Shown: positions 43,301 through 55,312 of the stretch, piece by piece | Layout: the number at the start of each line of letters is the position of its first letter | How positions within the stretch are numbered: position 1 is the first letter of the stretch | From: Nectonema munidae | Taxonomy: Eukaryota; Nematomorpha; Nectonematoida; Nectonematidae | Direction of reading: 5' to 3' | Length of the DNA stretch: 64,000 nt | Assembly (NCBI GenBank): GCA_030549495.1 | Contig: JAUIRK010001054.1 | Span: 62,001 to 126,000, forward strand | The notes under the pieces: model-generated | The model's database searches: none | Told to the model about the DNA's origin: nothing | Seen by the model: only the letters and a program-made list of their open reading frames with translations | Made by a program: the position numbers and the translations under genes

Positions 43301-46300
43301 TTTTTCAAAACGCTCTTTAAGAAAAACGCTGTCAGAGACAGACGAGGAGAAATTTAAAAAGAAGAAAATGCCTTATGAAGAAGTTAATGATTTCTTATGA
43401 TTTAAGAAATGCCTTAGAGAAGTTATCATTTCTGAAAATCAAAAACATTTAGTTTATAGTTCCTCTTTTATATCTTGAAAAAATTATGACTAGAGAAATT
43501 AAAATGTTTTCTATTCTAAATCAAACATTTTAGGTCAATTGCTACTTGTGTATTCTTTCCAATATTCTTTATTCTGGGCGTGAGTAAGGCTAGTTAGGTA
43601 CTGCGCTTCGATAACTCAAGGTCTTGGTTTCGATCCCGCAGCAAGCCTACTTTTAAAGTTCACTACTCGCATAGTTCGATGCAAGCTCGATGAAAACACC
43701 TCACCTTATTCACGTATAATTTTTTACAAGATTTGTTTAACTTTTGAAATTAACCTACAGTTTTAGGTATACACACTTAGTTTTCAGAAGATGTGTTCTA
43801 AAAGATATATTAGTGAAAACGGTTTTCATCTATCAATACTAATTTAACTTTTTTAAGTTTAGCAAAATAAGGCCAAAAAATGGTATCATTCCAAGGAATC
43901 GCAAAAAAACAACAAGATTAAAAGAAACAAGGATAAAACCAAAAATGAGCGCATTCATCTCCTCACTCAAACCATAAGAAAGCAGAGTGTGCACGGCTTT
44001 TATCTAGCCTGGAGAAGTAAAGTGGGAGGTATGGTATTTGAACTAAAGACCTTCCAGAATCAAATCCACATTCTAGGCAGCCCCACTATCACCTTGATCG
44101 AATTCTCTTTTTGCTGAACACTACTTACAACCTTGCTGTTTAATACATTTTTGAATGATCTCTTGTCAACTATTAGTAAAGTCATATGAGCAAACACATT
44201 GAAGTTGGCAAGAGACAGACGCATTCAGACGGTGTCATACAAATAAAGTCCCAATTTTTACATACATACTCATGTTTATATAAATCCTAAATCCAAAAAA
44301 GGAAGTTAGGGGGGGGGGGGGGTAGTGAAAGTAGTTAGTTTCAGTAGTTTGTTCTTTTCATTTAAAATTATTTCAAAGATCAGAAAAGTATTTTTTCAAA
44401 CATTACATATTTGTTTCCTTTCAAGAAAGGACCATCTTTCTTTAAGAGATGGGTTTGAAAGAAGCTAAGGATTTTAAAACATTTGTGGTGCGACCTTTTA
44501 TCTCATGCTAGTGAAATTTCCATTCACTAAAATGACGGAATTGATTGAAACAATAATGACATTCTAGGTATAAAAATGTCGTAATTTCTTGAATTTTTTT
44601 TTATTTTTTTATTTTTCGACTTCAGCTCTAAAGCCTCAACTAGTTTTTTTAAAGACGGCTAAACGTGATTCATGTAAGACTTTTATAAACATTCTAAGAC
44701 ATATATCAAAAAATAGAAAAATGATATTCAAATACTTCCAGTATCATGTTTGAATAGAATTTTGAACTTCATAATCTAAATATTTGTGTTTTTGTCAAAT
44801 ACACCTTTTTCAAGTTTTGTTAAAAAAACATTTTTTTCAATCTTAAAAATTGAATTTTATTGGAAAGAAAAAGTGGAAAAAAATCACACAAACTCCATAT
44901 CTTGAAGAAAATTGTATTTTAAAATAATGCCAATAACACCATCATTGCTTGAAGCTTGAATAAAAGCTCTTCTACTTCTAAAAGTCTTTCTTTGGGTTTC
45001 CATTCATCTTGGCTTTTTCTCTCAAAATAAATGGAAATTATACTCATTTAAATTAAATTCAAAATAGTTCTTTATTTTTTCTTTTCCTGCTTGTTTTCCT
45101 CCACTTCCAACGGGTGTTCCTCAGTTTTTGCGATAATTCTGAAGTAAAGTGTGTCCACAAAAAATGTTGATACGTTTTTAAATTTAATGTATTATCCTTG
45201 ATTAAATCCAATACATAGCTTCACATTACACATTATAAAGAGTTTTCCCAATTTCATAATAAGACTTCTATTTTTTGAATCTCCAGATGATAAGAACTCC
45301 AGCTGTTTCTTCCACGAATCTATCAAACTCTGTAAGTTTCCCTTTTTTTCTAGGAGATCGTCAGTGTTTTTCGAATTATTTAGCGTATTAATTTTGAGTT
45401 GCTAAAAAACTAGAATCACTCTAAAATTGTTAAATTTCTAATTTAATTTAAAATATTTTTAACAATTAGCTCTGAATGAGTGATTGGAGTTTCTAGTAAC
45501 TTTGAAAACTCTACGATCTGGACTTGTTGAAGCCTGTTCGAGATCCTTTTTTGAATACTAAAAAGATTAAAAAACTTAATATTTAATTTAAAATATTTTA
45601 AACAACTACCTCTAAATTGTTTATTAGTGTTTCACACGCGGAAACTCTACGACGTGAACTGGTTGAAGCCTGAACGAAAAAAAAGAAAAAAAACTTTTTT
45701 AAAGTTTTTCCATCAACATCATTGAGTCCAATTTTCCACAGAAGTAAACTTCTTACATCCTTGTCATCTAAATAGAAAAATGTCATTTTAAAGATAAAAA
45801 TATATATTAACCGACTATTATCGACCACAGTAGACATATGTCGACTTTACAAAAATAAAATCGTCTGCGTTTATCAATGCTTTTTATCTTCTGCTTTACA
45901 TTAGATATATCATTGCAATTTATGCGACAAGGTCCATTTCCACAATCCCGTCATTTCATTTCTTCTGCATACCTAGGTCTTCAACGTTCTTTTAAATGAC
46001 GAAGTGAAAGTGGTGGACCACCTGGACATCTTTGCGAAGGTTGGGCTGGGCACAGCGCACGATGAATACGTTTCCTTCAGCGTGGATCAGGATTCCCTTC
46101 TCACGATGGCAGGAGATGCGGGAGAGCACTTCACTCTGTCAACCGACCTTAAGATCACCTTCCAAAAGGTCCTTTATTCATTTTATGTCGAAACTTTTTA
46201 AACAAGATTAGTTATTTGCGCCCCAAAGAATAAAACATTTTAATAATTGTATTTTTTAATTTTTCCTTTTGGATAAATTGCAATCACAAAGATTTGACTT

Positions 46301-49300
46301 CACGAAAAGTCAAATTTACTATCTGACTGAAATGTAAAACAAAAAATATTAAATTTGAAAGTACGCTCCTTCAAATTCATTGTTGTTGTTAATGGCTTAT
46401 TTTTTGGTTCTCACCTTTTATATTTTAATGGCTTATTTCGAAAAAACATCATTTATTAAAATGAATTTTTTAGCATAATTTACAAAGCTTCTTGGTTGCT
46501 TTAGACCAGAATTTTTTACTACTGGATGATTTTTCAATCACAATATAAGGAAAATTACAAACATAAGAACAAAATGTTAACTCTGCCTAAAATGGGAAAG
46601 TTGGATAGTTTCGGTACTGAAAACTAAAAACAAAGTTTTAAATTTAATTTATAATCTATAATTGAAAATCTCAAATTCTCTTGTAAAACATCATCTAAAC
46701 ACTCTGAATGACCAGTTTCAGCTTTTGAATCATCATCAGTTCTACTTTTTGTGTCCAGACCCACTTTCCGAGTTTTTGAGGTTCTTTTCGCGAGCTTTGA
46801 ACTGTCATCTAATTTCTGTTAGACGCGAGCCTCCACCAATTGCCCGTTAAATCAAATTTTTCAGTATATATTGCTGGTATTAATGTAATACTTATTTGTG
46901 CATACAAAAAGGGTATATTGTGATAATCGATGCTAACTATGTTCTTAGCATGTGCATAAAGTTTTTTTAAAGGTCAGCAAGGTCATCAGAGAAGGTGAAC
47001 ATTCACCCCTGGAATATTTGAAGAAGAGAAAACATAAGAGACACTGACATACAGCAAATTTTACACACATATGACTATTGTGTTTCAGATTGAAAACTGA
47101 ACGCAAGTTGAAAACTTTATTAATTTTCCACTACTCTCGTTTTCTTCAGATTCCAAATTGGAGTATATCAACAAAAGTCTTCATAGATGTATCCAAGGGT
47201 TCATTAATGCCATATATTTTACTCCAGTCAACGTTGTTAAGCGATTATACAAAAGATTATTCTCAATTTTTCCAACATATGCAGGAGAAATAACACCCCT
47301 AACTTGTCAGTCAAAAGTTACAAATACTGGTTAATGATCGGATATATTTCAATCCAATACATCAGACGTGCGAAAAAAGAAATAAAATTGTTATCTAGGA
47401 GAGGATCATGTTTCTTATAATAGGATAACAAGAACAAGAGACAAAGTAATCAATAAGTACAGATATGACATTGGATTTCCAAAAATTGAAGAAGTTTAAA
47501 TTTAAGTCACCAGCGTGTACAGTGTACACTACTTTTATTTGAAGAAAGCAATTCTAAAAAAGAAAGAATTCCTAGATTGAAACCAGTAAGACTGTTGGTA
47601 GCATAATAAAAATGGTTCATAAAGATTTTGAAAAACTAAATAATTATGTTTTGGAACAAAGAATTTTATACAGAAAAGCTCAAAAAATCTGGGTAAAAGT
47701 TATATTCTAGAATTTCATACGTCAACGATGAGTGCATAAGAAAACCTGACCCTCTGTGTAAAGCTTTAGTTGAAGGAAAAGAGACAAAAGCATACCCACT
47801 CTTGTTATACGGTATTGAAGTTCAGCATGCAAGTTCCACACGGTTTCAGTGGTGAATAAAGACGGCAAAGTTGAGTGAAAGTTGTCAAAAGAATTTCACA
47901 GAAAAAAAAGAAAATTGAAATGTTTTTTTTAAATAAAAAATATAATGTGTAAATGAATGTTTACTTATAGCAAAAACTTTAGAACTTTTAAAGTAGAGCC
48001 ATTGATGATAAAAGAGTTACTTTTTTATAATCAGAAGAACAAATATGTTTTAATCATGCAAAAAAACATTGGCAAAAAAATTTTGTTGTCTTGTGTAATA
48101 GCTTTTGAATATGTTTTAATAGTTGTGATTGGTGGATAGAACTTATTAAGTGAATTTTAGTGGATGTTAATTTTGGAGATGTAGCATGGTATAATCAACA
48201 GTAATCAGAAGTATAGTGGGTAACTTTTAACATACTCACGATTTTTTACAGATGGTCTTTTGAAACTTCAGCAGAAATTATTAGTTCACAGACCTTGTTT
48301 CTAACGCAATCACCACATTTTAACAGAGATATATCAGTTTTGGATGGACAGTCATTAATTACATGATCTTTATCAGCACAATATGCACACATGATGAACT
48401 TGGAGTTCTCGCAATCTTTACTTGTATCACCAAAAGAAAGATAATTTAGTACAAGTGAATATTGGAACAGAAACACTTACACATTTTTTAAAGTAAATAT
48501 TACAAGCAAAAATCCGAATATAAAAGATAGTTGCACATTTTAGCATTCCCTTTCCGAACACAGCATTTTAAATGACCTAATTTAGTTTTGCATGAATACA
48601 AAAATTCAAGTTAGCGATGATTGTGAATTCCATTATTTTTGGTGATTTTATCTCACGACCGAGATCTTCTTCATCGACTTCACTTGGGATAAGTACTTTC
48701 GCGTATGAACATTTCCTTTTCTTGAATTTTACATCAATTTTTACAAGAAGGCTTTTTGCCTCGTTCAAATTATTATCTTTGTTAGCCAAAGATTCTTTAA
48801 TACCCTTATTATTTTCTTTTATATAATTTATCTGTAGTAGGTGTTTTTCAAGCAATTCTTGGCACTTTGCTCAGAAAATAGGTAATAATTCTTTGCTACA
48901 CTTTTCATTTCAATTCCCCATACCTATACACCCCTATTATTAGATTTTGGTCGTTTTGAAGTGTAAATTTTTGATTCGGTCGGGCGTTATTAAAGATGAG
49001 TACGTCACTGAATAATAAAATTTTAGCGTGAGCATTAGGTATAGCTATATGTTTTGAGTAATCGTGTGATAGTTGGCTTATTTTCTCGAATATGATTTGT
49101 CTCTTTCAGCCAATAAGAATGAGTCCACCGTAAAAATAGCAAATAGGAACTGAAGGAGAGGGGGTGTATCTACGTAAGTCGGGGCTACTGAGTTAAACTC
49201 TAAACACTATCGATTTAAAAACGGATTATAGCGATTTTAGCTTGAATCGATATATGCTCGTTATGGAAGAAAATGCGTATGTGATGAAGGAATAAATACA

Positions 49301-51920
49301 GGCCCGTAGCTAGGACTTTTCAATTGGGAGGGCTGGAAAAAATTGGTGGGGGGGGGGGCTAAATATTTTCACTTAGTTTTAGATAACTAATAAGTACCAA
49401 ATTTTTATATATAGTCTAAAAATAAACCATTTTTTTTTTTGATATCGAAATATATTAGGTTGGGGGGGGGGGCTCTAAATCTGAGTTGGGTGGGAGGGGG
49501 GGGGGTCATAGCCCCCTCCTGCCCTCGCTGGCTACGGGCCTGAATAAATAGTGAATTTTTGGAAGAATGATCCACATCCTTTTGCACGACGACGCGCACA
49601 AAATAATTCAATACTTCAACTTTTTAGATCGATGGAAAAGACAATCCCAAGGTGTGTGCGTTTTATCTCCTCAAAGGAAATATAAATGGTAAATTTATAA
49701 TCTACGCTCCTTAATCAGCGATGCTCAACCTGTTTGGTCATTTCGTTGAAATGCAAATTTTCTTGCAATCACTGGACCACAAGTTCAAAGGAGTGCCAAA
49801 GCCGGGGTAGATACTTTCTTCATTAGTTAGAATGCTGGTCACCTAGTTAGCTGCTTTGTCTTCTCATGTCACTCCCTTGATTTGTCACTCTTTTGATAGC
49901 AATCGAATAAACAAACGAATATATGAATAAATATAGAAAACTTCACCTACATTCCATCAAATCCTTCATAAAAAATCTTTTCATGGAGAATGTCAATTCT
50001 TGCGATTGCCTTTCCCTTTCAATAATGGCTTTTCTTTGAATTTTGTATTAATTGAGTGATTTTTTTTGAAGTAGACTAAATTAAAAATAATAATTGGTTT
50101 TTTCCAATAAAATGAATCAAAACGTTTATTCCTTACTAGAATGTTTTTGTGATGAAAAGATATATACGATGTTGTTTTCATATACGAGGAACATTTTCTA
50201 AATTTTTTGAACTTTCCATAACGAGAAGTTACCTAAATTTGTCAATTAAATCTTACAGTTAAATACATCGTATCTTGCAAAGCTCAGAGCCATGTATAAA
50301 GCCTTCGCCAAGCTCTATTATATATACTACAACAAATTGATTTCAAATCTTTGCCATATCAAAAATATTTAGTTAAATTTTATGAAAATTCAAAAACACT
50401 AAGTTCAAAAACACCTTCTCTTCTAGAGGTATTCAAAATTCCATTTGAATCGAACAATTTATTTCAGGGGCGCAAATCCAGGGGGGGGGGGTGGAGAGGG
50501 TTGTGCTTTCAAGGGGGTGAAAAAGCCTTTCGCCTCACCAATAATTTTCATTTTTATATCATTAAAAGACTTGTTTGGTTTGTTAGTATACTTTCTTTCC
50601 ATATTACATTACTTGTTTTGCGCTTGAGTTTCAGACACAATTTCTATTATTATAAATTTAAAAATTAAAAAAAATTTGGCCCGCTGATTTATGTATATAG
50701 CAGCCTTTAAAGCGTTTTTGACTCCCCAGCGGTTTTGCCAAACCACTGACGTGTAGTATATGATGAAAAATGGCAGGAGTACAAGTAGACGCGAGCAATC
50801 CAATCTTTGCCATGAACTCTCTTTATAGTTTCTATATGTACTGAAACTTTGCGACTGAGTAGAAATGCATACAGAAGAGAAAGTGTTGCCGTCAATATAT
50901 GCGCATAAAGTTTTCGCCTACAATGAACATCGGAGAGCTTTCGAAATATTTACTTGAAAGAGAATCACGCGGTAATTTGATCGAAGTTTTCAAGCAGGTG
51001 TTAATATTCCCATTTCAACAGCTAACATTGAGCGGTTGTCTTCTACACTTAAGCTAAAGCCATCTTCGGAACCCTCATTTTGAATAAAGGCCTTGAACTA
51101 GAAGCTTAGCTTCACTTTCAATTGAAAAAATTTATTCATTGGTAGAAAACTAAAAGAGCTGAATTAACATTTTATTTGAATAAATTGCTTCTAATTTTTC
51201 CTATTTCAGAAAATCCTTTTAAATCCTACCATAACTTTTTCTTGAGATTCCTTTTTCAAAAATTTGAAGTATTCTACTTCAAAAAAGTCGCTTAATAATA
51301 CATTTCAATTTAGAAAGTTTTCACTCTAAGAAAATAGACAAAGATAAAATGTTCCAAAAATGGAACGTTGGTAAATAAGGTTTCAATTTTTCCTAAGATA
51401 TGCAAAAATAACGCAAAATAGTCAAATTCAGATACAGTAATTTGGTCTATTGCACGCCTATCCTACAATATATCTGGCGAATGGGTGTTATTTTCTGAAT
51501 TTCACTCTGGCTCTCAAGACAGAAAATGTAGCTTGAATTATTTTAAACTTGATTCAAGGGATGTCTTCACACTTGAATTAGTGTATTCTAACCTGATGCC
51601 ACATTTTTCCTTTAGATGTTCCCAAGCTGCAGGACAAAAAGTTAGATTACTCTTCCTACTTCAACGACGACAACGAATTCCTCGCTGGCGACGAAGTAGA
51701 TGTCCCATCCCCCTCCTCTAATGAAGATTTTTTTGAAGATGATGTGCAAGAGATTTCCCCCTCAACATCCGATGAAGTTGATCTTGGAGCTCAAGAAACG
51801 TCTCCCTTCTCTGAATCAAGCGACCCGTATCAAGAAGGTGGTGGCACTAACTTCGTTTACATCATCACTTTCACGCTTTTGGCCTTGATCCCGGTCGTGT
51901 TCTTGTTGTATAAAATTTGA
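40205..51920 (+). CDS. MLEC: Malectin, complete, five exons, 314 residues
   Basis: Malectin is an endoplasmic reticulum type I membrane lectin that binds diglucosylated N-glycans on new glycoproteins and works with the oligosaccharyltransferase subunit ribophorin I. Exons are 40205-40376, 42969-43183, 45977-46168, 49628-49688 and 51616-51920. Phases 1, 0, 0, 1 match and the total is 945 nt. Residues 1-23 form a signal peptide. The lectin domain begins with YAVNVGGDSFTDSHGIDY and contains YLYQSERY, YVLVLKFSEVYF, HLDIFAKVGLGTAHDE and DNPKVCAFYLLKG. The tyrosines, the VYF pair and the final DNPKV aspartate sit where the human glycan-contacting residues sit. An acidic Ser/Asp/Glu-rich stalk follows, then a C-terminal membrane helix (FVYIITFTLLALIPVVFLLY) with only K-I after it. 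Human malectin is 292 residues. The start codon follows an acceptor-like T-rich AG by two bases. Confidence 0.93.
41299..42030 (-). pseudogene. Decayed transposon protein in malectin intron 1
   Basis: Minus-strand fragments in several frames read ICDTTPTNT near 41990, then FDKPQFAGGQQHILNRILRH near 41880-41910, WTDDFKFLYTLCYGYRVLG, and a HNTPWNSRAV block near 41600. The C/F-DTT...QHH...WNSRA layout recalls uncharacterised transposon-associated proteins, possibly related to the relic at 28790. The frames near 41299-41548 continue it. Confidence 0.45.
42969..43183 (+). CDS. MLEC: Malectin exon 2
   Basis: The acceptor is TTTTTTTAG|GAGAT and the donor CAGAAA|GTTTGT. It carries the core glycan-binding segment, with YLYQSERY and LKFSEVYF. 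Confidence 0.92.
43576..43725 (+). repeat. tRNA-derived SINE, copy in malectin intron 2
   Basis: It has a box A-like GAGTAAGGCTAGTTAGG, then CGATAACTCAAGGTCTTGGTTTCGATCC as box B. The tail, CATAGTTCGATGC ... CGATGAAAACACC, is shared with the copy at 60168-60310. Confidence 0.65.
45430..45665. repeat. Direct duplication of about 110 bp
   Basis: The block TTTAATTTAAAATATTTT ... GAAACTCTACGA(T/C) ... TTGTTGAAGCCTG occurs near 45430-45540 and again near 45570-45665. Minus-strand translation of each contains a QASTS...RRV phrase, so it may be a duplicated exon of an unidentified gene or repeat. Confidence 0.45.
45977..46168 (+). CDS. MLEC: Malectin exon 3
   Basis: It runs in phase 0 at both ends (CCTAG|GTCTTC to CAAAAG|GTCCTT), from VFNVLLNDEVKVVDHLDIF to LKITFQK. 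Confidence 0.92.
47090..48855 (-). pseudogene. Antisense LINE relic (ORF1 knuckle plus endonuclease)
   Basis: From right to left on the minus strand, 48855-48577 encodes an ORF1-like segment with SYAKVLIPS. Then 48476-48246 shows a CCHC-type knuckle, CAYCADKDHVINDCP, followed by KCGDCVRNK. A broken endonuclease region near 47540-47390 includes GDLNLNF, and another near 47260 reads DWSKIYGINEPLDTSMKTF. The order ORF1 then ORF2 matches a CR1/Jockey-type LINE, inserted antisense in malectin intron 3. The segment between 47960 and 48139 is also open on the plus strand but unremarkable. Confidence 0.6.
49299..49542. mobile_element. 244-bp MITE with exact 8-bp duplication
   Basis: The terminal repeats CAGGCCCGTAGCTAGG and, inverted, CAGGCCCGTAGCCAGC flank a G-rich interior with runs of 9-12 G. 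The flanks carry an exact AATAAATA duplication (49291-49298 and 49543-49550), suggesting a hAT-type mobiliser. It ends 85 bp before malectin exon 4. Confidence 0.8.
49628..49688 (+). CDS. MLEC: Malectin exon 4 (61 bp)
   Basis: A short exon between TTTTTAG|ATCGAT and AATG|GTAAAT that encodes GKDNPKVCAFYLLKG, the last conserved block of the lectin domain. Confidence 0.9.
50609..50950 (-). pseudogene. Arrestin-like fragment, uncertain
   Basis: Minus-strand frames give MFIVGEN, then a frame change, then KVSVHIETIKRVHGKDWIAR and RQWFGKTAGESKTL. The spacing recalls the N-terminal sandwich of arrestin-domain proteins (GE, then a V-x-V-x-GKA-x-x-W strand). The segment at 53956-54239 has the same WFG(E/K)T phrase after a GKD. 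It lies in malectin intron 4. A chance resemblance is possible. Confidence 0.25.
51616..51920 (+). CDS. MLEC: Malectin exon 5 (last)
   Basis: It opens at CCTTTAG|ATGTTCCC with DVPKLQDKK, then the acidic stalk and the membrane anchor, and ends at TGA 51918-51920. Confidence 0.9.
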
Positions 51921-52018
51921 TTGTACTAACGATCAGCGCGATTTCTCTCTTCAAAAATGCCATCAATAGTCCTTGTCAAGAAGAAAGTGATTGAAAGATT
52001 TCGTTTTTCACATTGAAC

Positions 52019-52024
52019 AATAAA
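52019..52024 (+). promoter_or_regulatory. Poly(A) signal AATAAA for malectin
   Basis: AATAAA lies 99 bases after the malectin stop codon, a usual spacing for a short 3' UTR. Confidence 0.6.
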
Positions 52025-53190
52025 TTATGAATATTTTCTAAAGTACCACCAGCTTCGGGTAGGAGACAAAGAAGACACTCAAGCTCAAAGATCCAGGATG
52101 TATATCAAGTGTTTCAAACTTTGTAGCTGCAATCAATGACCCTTATTTCTACATAGTAGGCAAAAAAGAGAGATGCGTTCAAAGGAGTGAAAAAAGTTAC
52201 AACTTCTATAATGTTCAAAGAAGTGACACAATCAAATCAAAAGTTAATTAGCTTGCTAGTTAGTGGAGTAATTAGTTGATTTAAATAACTTGAAAGAGAT
52301 GGTAAAAATAAAATAAATTGAAAAATTATATATCCTTGATACAGACATTCGAAGCGAAAACATTTGGATAAAAAAAATTTCGAAGGGTCAAATTCCTTGA
52401 GGATATCTCTTAATAGTTTTTTCATTTATTTTTAGCCTCTCTTTCAAGATAGATTCAGATAGGTATTCAATGTGCTGGTTATTTGATTTATCTTGCTACT
52501 CCTTTGAATTTCTGTATTTTTTGTCACCATTGTCCTTTGATAGTAATCCTATGTAGAAAATTGAGACAAATTCTTTGACTTGGAAACAATTTTCCTCCAG
52601 TTATATTCACCTCCGTTATTCAAAAGGAAAGTACTATGCGCTAGGATTTGTTAGTTAATTTCTCGTACACTAGATAGATAGCTGGTTTTGTTAGATAGGC
52701 AAAGAAGGCAATTGATTGCGTTTCTGATGGTGTGATTGATTCCCTTATTTAAAGCAATCGAACCTATCAAATATGCAAGATATGTTCAACTTGCATGATT
52801 TTTTCGACAAACATTATATTAATTGATTCATTGATGTCAACTTTTGGCGTTTAATTCGCTCAAACGTCAAACATTTTTCCCAATATTTGAAAATAAACTT
52901 ATCCATACATAGTAGTAAATCGATGATGCTCAATTTGATTCTGAAATAATTTTGTCAGTCTATTTGAACTATGGCGTTACTGTTCACTTATAGCTGCCGA
53001 GTTCAGGAATTCTGTGCAATCATCTTTGAATTTTATATGATGTTTGGTAAGCCTTATAATTCATGATTATTGATCCTGTTTCATATATTTTTTGACGCGT
53101 GGATCAAAAAATTCTCTATATGTCAAAACTGATTTACAAAGAAGATTTGCTTGGGGCACAGATGTCAATAGGTATTTTATACAAACTTTG
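52025..53190. other. No gene recognised; malectin 3' flank
   Basis: AT-rich sequence with no recognisable coding exon, RNA or repeat between the malectin poly(A) signal and the candidate frames further right. Confidence 0.4.
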
Positions 53191-53198
53191 ATGTGAAT

Positions 53199-53492
53199 TC
53201 AAATTTTTAAACAATATATAGAATTATAGAAATCAAAATATAATAAAAAGCACACAAAAGCATTATACAGTAGGAGTAGATGGTTTAAAGAGAGATTTTT
53301 TGGACCATCTTCTGTATTTTGCTTCTGGGATGTCACATACCAGCATCCACCAGAAGTTTCCTTTTCAATCATGCTGGAGTTCCAGTTACCTTGGTAGTTG
53401 CTCTGCATCTTAGAAATGTTCTGGTGAGGGAAGAAGTTGAGATGTTTTCGAGTAAACTTGACTTTGTTTTGAAAATTAAAGAAGTTTGACAT
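53199..53492 (-). other. Orphan candidate exon, unassigned
   Basis: A 97-codon minus-strand frame contains SNYQGNWNSSMIEKETSGGC and CWYVTSQKQNTEDGPKN. Its composition looks coding until about 53270, after which it becomes hydrophobic and AT-driven. It may belong with 53956-54239. Confidence 0.25.
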
Positions 53493-53673
53493 TTCTGCAT
53501 CGAAATTGATTTATATGGCATTTTTGGATTCAGTCACAAGATGATTCTTAGCTACTAGTTAATAAATACATTTAAACAAAATAAAGCACACAACTTAGTT
53601 ACATACACATTTACAAGGGTGTGAAGACAACATGTGGAAAATCACATCGACAGAAAAAAATTTTAAAAATGTA

Positions 53674-53851
53674 TTAGATAATGCCATTTTTAATATAAAC
53701 TAAAGCTTTTTAATTTTGTTGGCCCCGGAAATTTAGTAAAAACAAAAAAGAGCTTTGATAATAATGACGATTCCACTAAAATTTTAATTTAATGACGGAG
53801 CCAACAAAACCCTAACCACAAGCAAATATATTTAAAAATGACATTATCTAA
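53674..53851. mobile_element. 178-bp palindromic MITE
   Basis: The ends TTAGATAATGCCATTTTTAA and, inverted, TTAGATAATGTCATTTTTAA pair almost perfectly. Further pairing inside includes TTTTGTTGGCC against GGAGCCAACAAAA. A TA could be the target duplication, which would suit a Tc1/mariner origin. Confidence 0.65.
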
Positions 53852-53955
53852 CGATAAGTCTAAAAAATTTCATATTATTTTTGCAAATACCTTTTTAGTT
53901 CATATATATATTATATACATCTTCCCCCTAACAAAAAATTCTTATTGCTATAAAA

Positions 53956-54239
53956 TTAATATTTTGTATATTTTCTATTTATCGGCATTTTAAATAATGA
54001 TTTGAAGTTTTTGTATGTTTCATCATTTTTACGCTTAGATATATAGTAGTTTGGCAAGACCACGTTTACATGATAGTTTATGATCTTTTTGTTGTCTGTT
54101 GTGGTCTCACCAAACCACTGATAAGAATGTGATTTATAAAGGCAAACGGTATCTTTACCTTCGATAAGAATATGAATAATATAGTTAAAGGATCGCAAGA
54201 TGAAAATAACCTCCTTTAAATATTTGGTATTGTCCATCA
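53956..54239 (-). other. Candidate exon, possibly arrestin-like
   Basis: It opens at CGAATATTAG|TGATGG and runs 94 codons to a stop, with IIHILIEGKDTVCLYKSHSY followed by QWFGETTTDNKK. It shares GKD...QWFG(E/K)T with 50609-50950. It lies downstream of the kindlin stop on the same strand, with no link to kindlin. Confidence 0.3.
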
Positions 54240-54770
54240 CTAATATTCGGAAAGAGAAATAAAGTAAAAAATGGTAACATTTATTGTAACTATCTTGATA
54301 TTACAATTAAAAAAATAATAATCAATACGTTGAGAGCAGGAGAATAATATAAAATTATAATATTAATTATGTTGATTACAAAGGATTTAAAAAATATCTT
54401 GCATATAAAATATCAATACGAAAAATATGAGAGGAGATTTCACACAACACCCACCTGTGTAAAAGTTAATAATAATTGTTTTGGCTTTGCGTGTCCAGAG
54501 AGCGCCAACTAAAGGCATAGAGACGACAGCAACTCTTTATGCTTGCATTGGCGCGCAGATACCCATCCGTTTGATTGTAGGCTGACAATGAGAGAAAATA
54601 AGTAAAAATTTGTTTTAAAAAAGTGATAAAATCGGCGTAGTGTACAACAAAGATAAGTGTTTACAAAAATATTGGCGCGTATTTGGCTTTTTCGTGTACC
54701 TCGAAACTCATTGGATTCAAGAAGGAAGTGAAAAAGAGGCGGGGAAGAGATATCCTAGGGATGCGAGTCG

Positions 54771-55312
54771 TCAACCGGAGAGAATTTTCTTGAGGTTGTG
54801 AAGGGCGGCGGTATTTTCGGGAGATTGGCTGCGCAAAGAGAGGAACGTGTAACCCGCAATGAAGTTGTGGATGCAGTAGGAAGAAACGCTGGAGGGGAGG
54901 AAGCAGAGCTCGTCATCCTCGAAGGAAACCGTGACTGCGCCGGTCTCCCAGTTGATGGACCAGGTCTTCATGCTGGAGTAGCGCCAGTGTTTGCAGACGC
55001 TGTTGGTGCCAGTCTCGATCTTCGAGAAGCCGACAGGGCTGATGCCCAGGATTTCGTCTTTCTGGAACTTGGAGTGCACACAAAACTTGACAATGAAGTA
55101 GGTGATGCCGAAATCGGGCAAACTCTGCCACAACTTGATGTACTGCATCATTGCTTGGATACAGGTCAGGTTCTGGGCGGAGCAGTCCTTGTACGCTTGC
55201 TGAATCCGAGAGATGATGAACGAGTTTCGGTGCTTGCGAATGACGTGCGCTGGCAAGTAGTTTTGGGGGAGGATGTGTAGTTCGCGTGGCAACACACCAC
55301 CATCATTAATAC
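54771..55312 (-). CDS. FERMT: Kindlin last exon
   Basis: It starts after CTCGTTTAG at INDGGVLPRELH and ends at the stop at 54771-54773, covering the end of F2 and the F3 lobe. The 160-codon plus-strand frame opposite it is a shadow. Confidence 0.9.

Noticed and set aside
54798..55280. 160-codon plus-strand open frame
   Set aside because: It lies exactly opposite the kindlin last exon, whose protein is clearly recognisable. It is a shadow.
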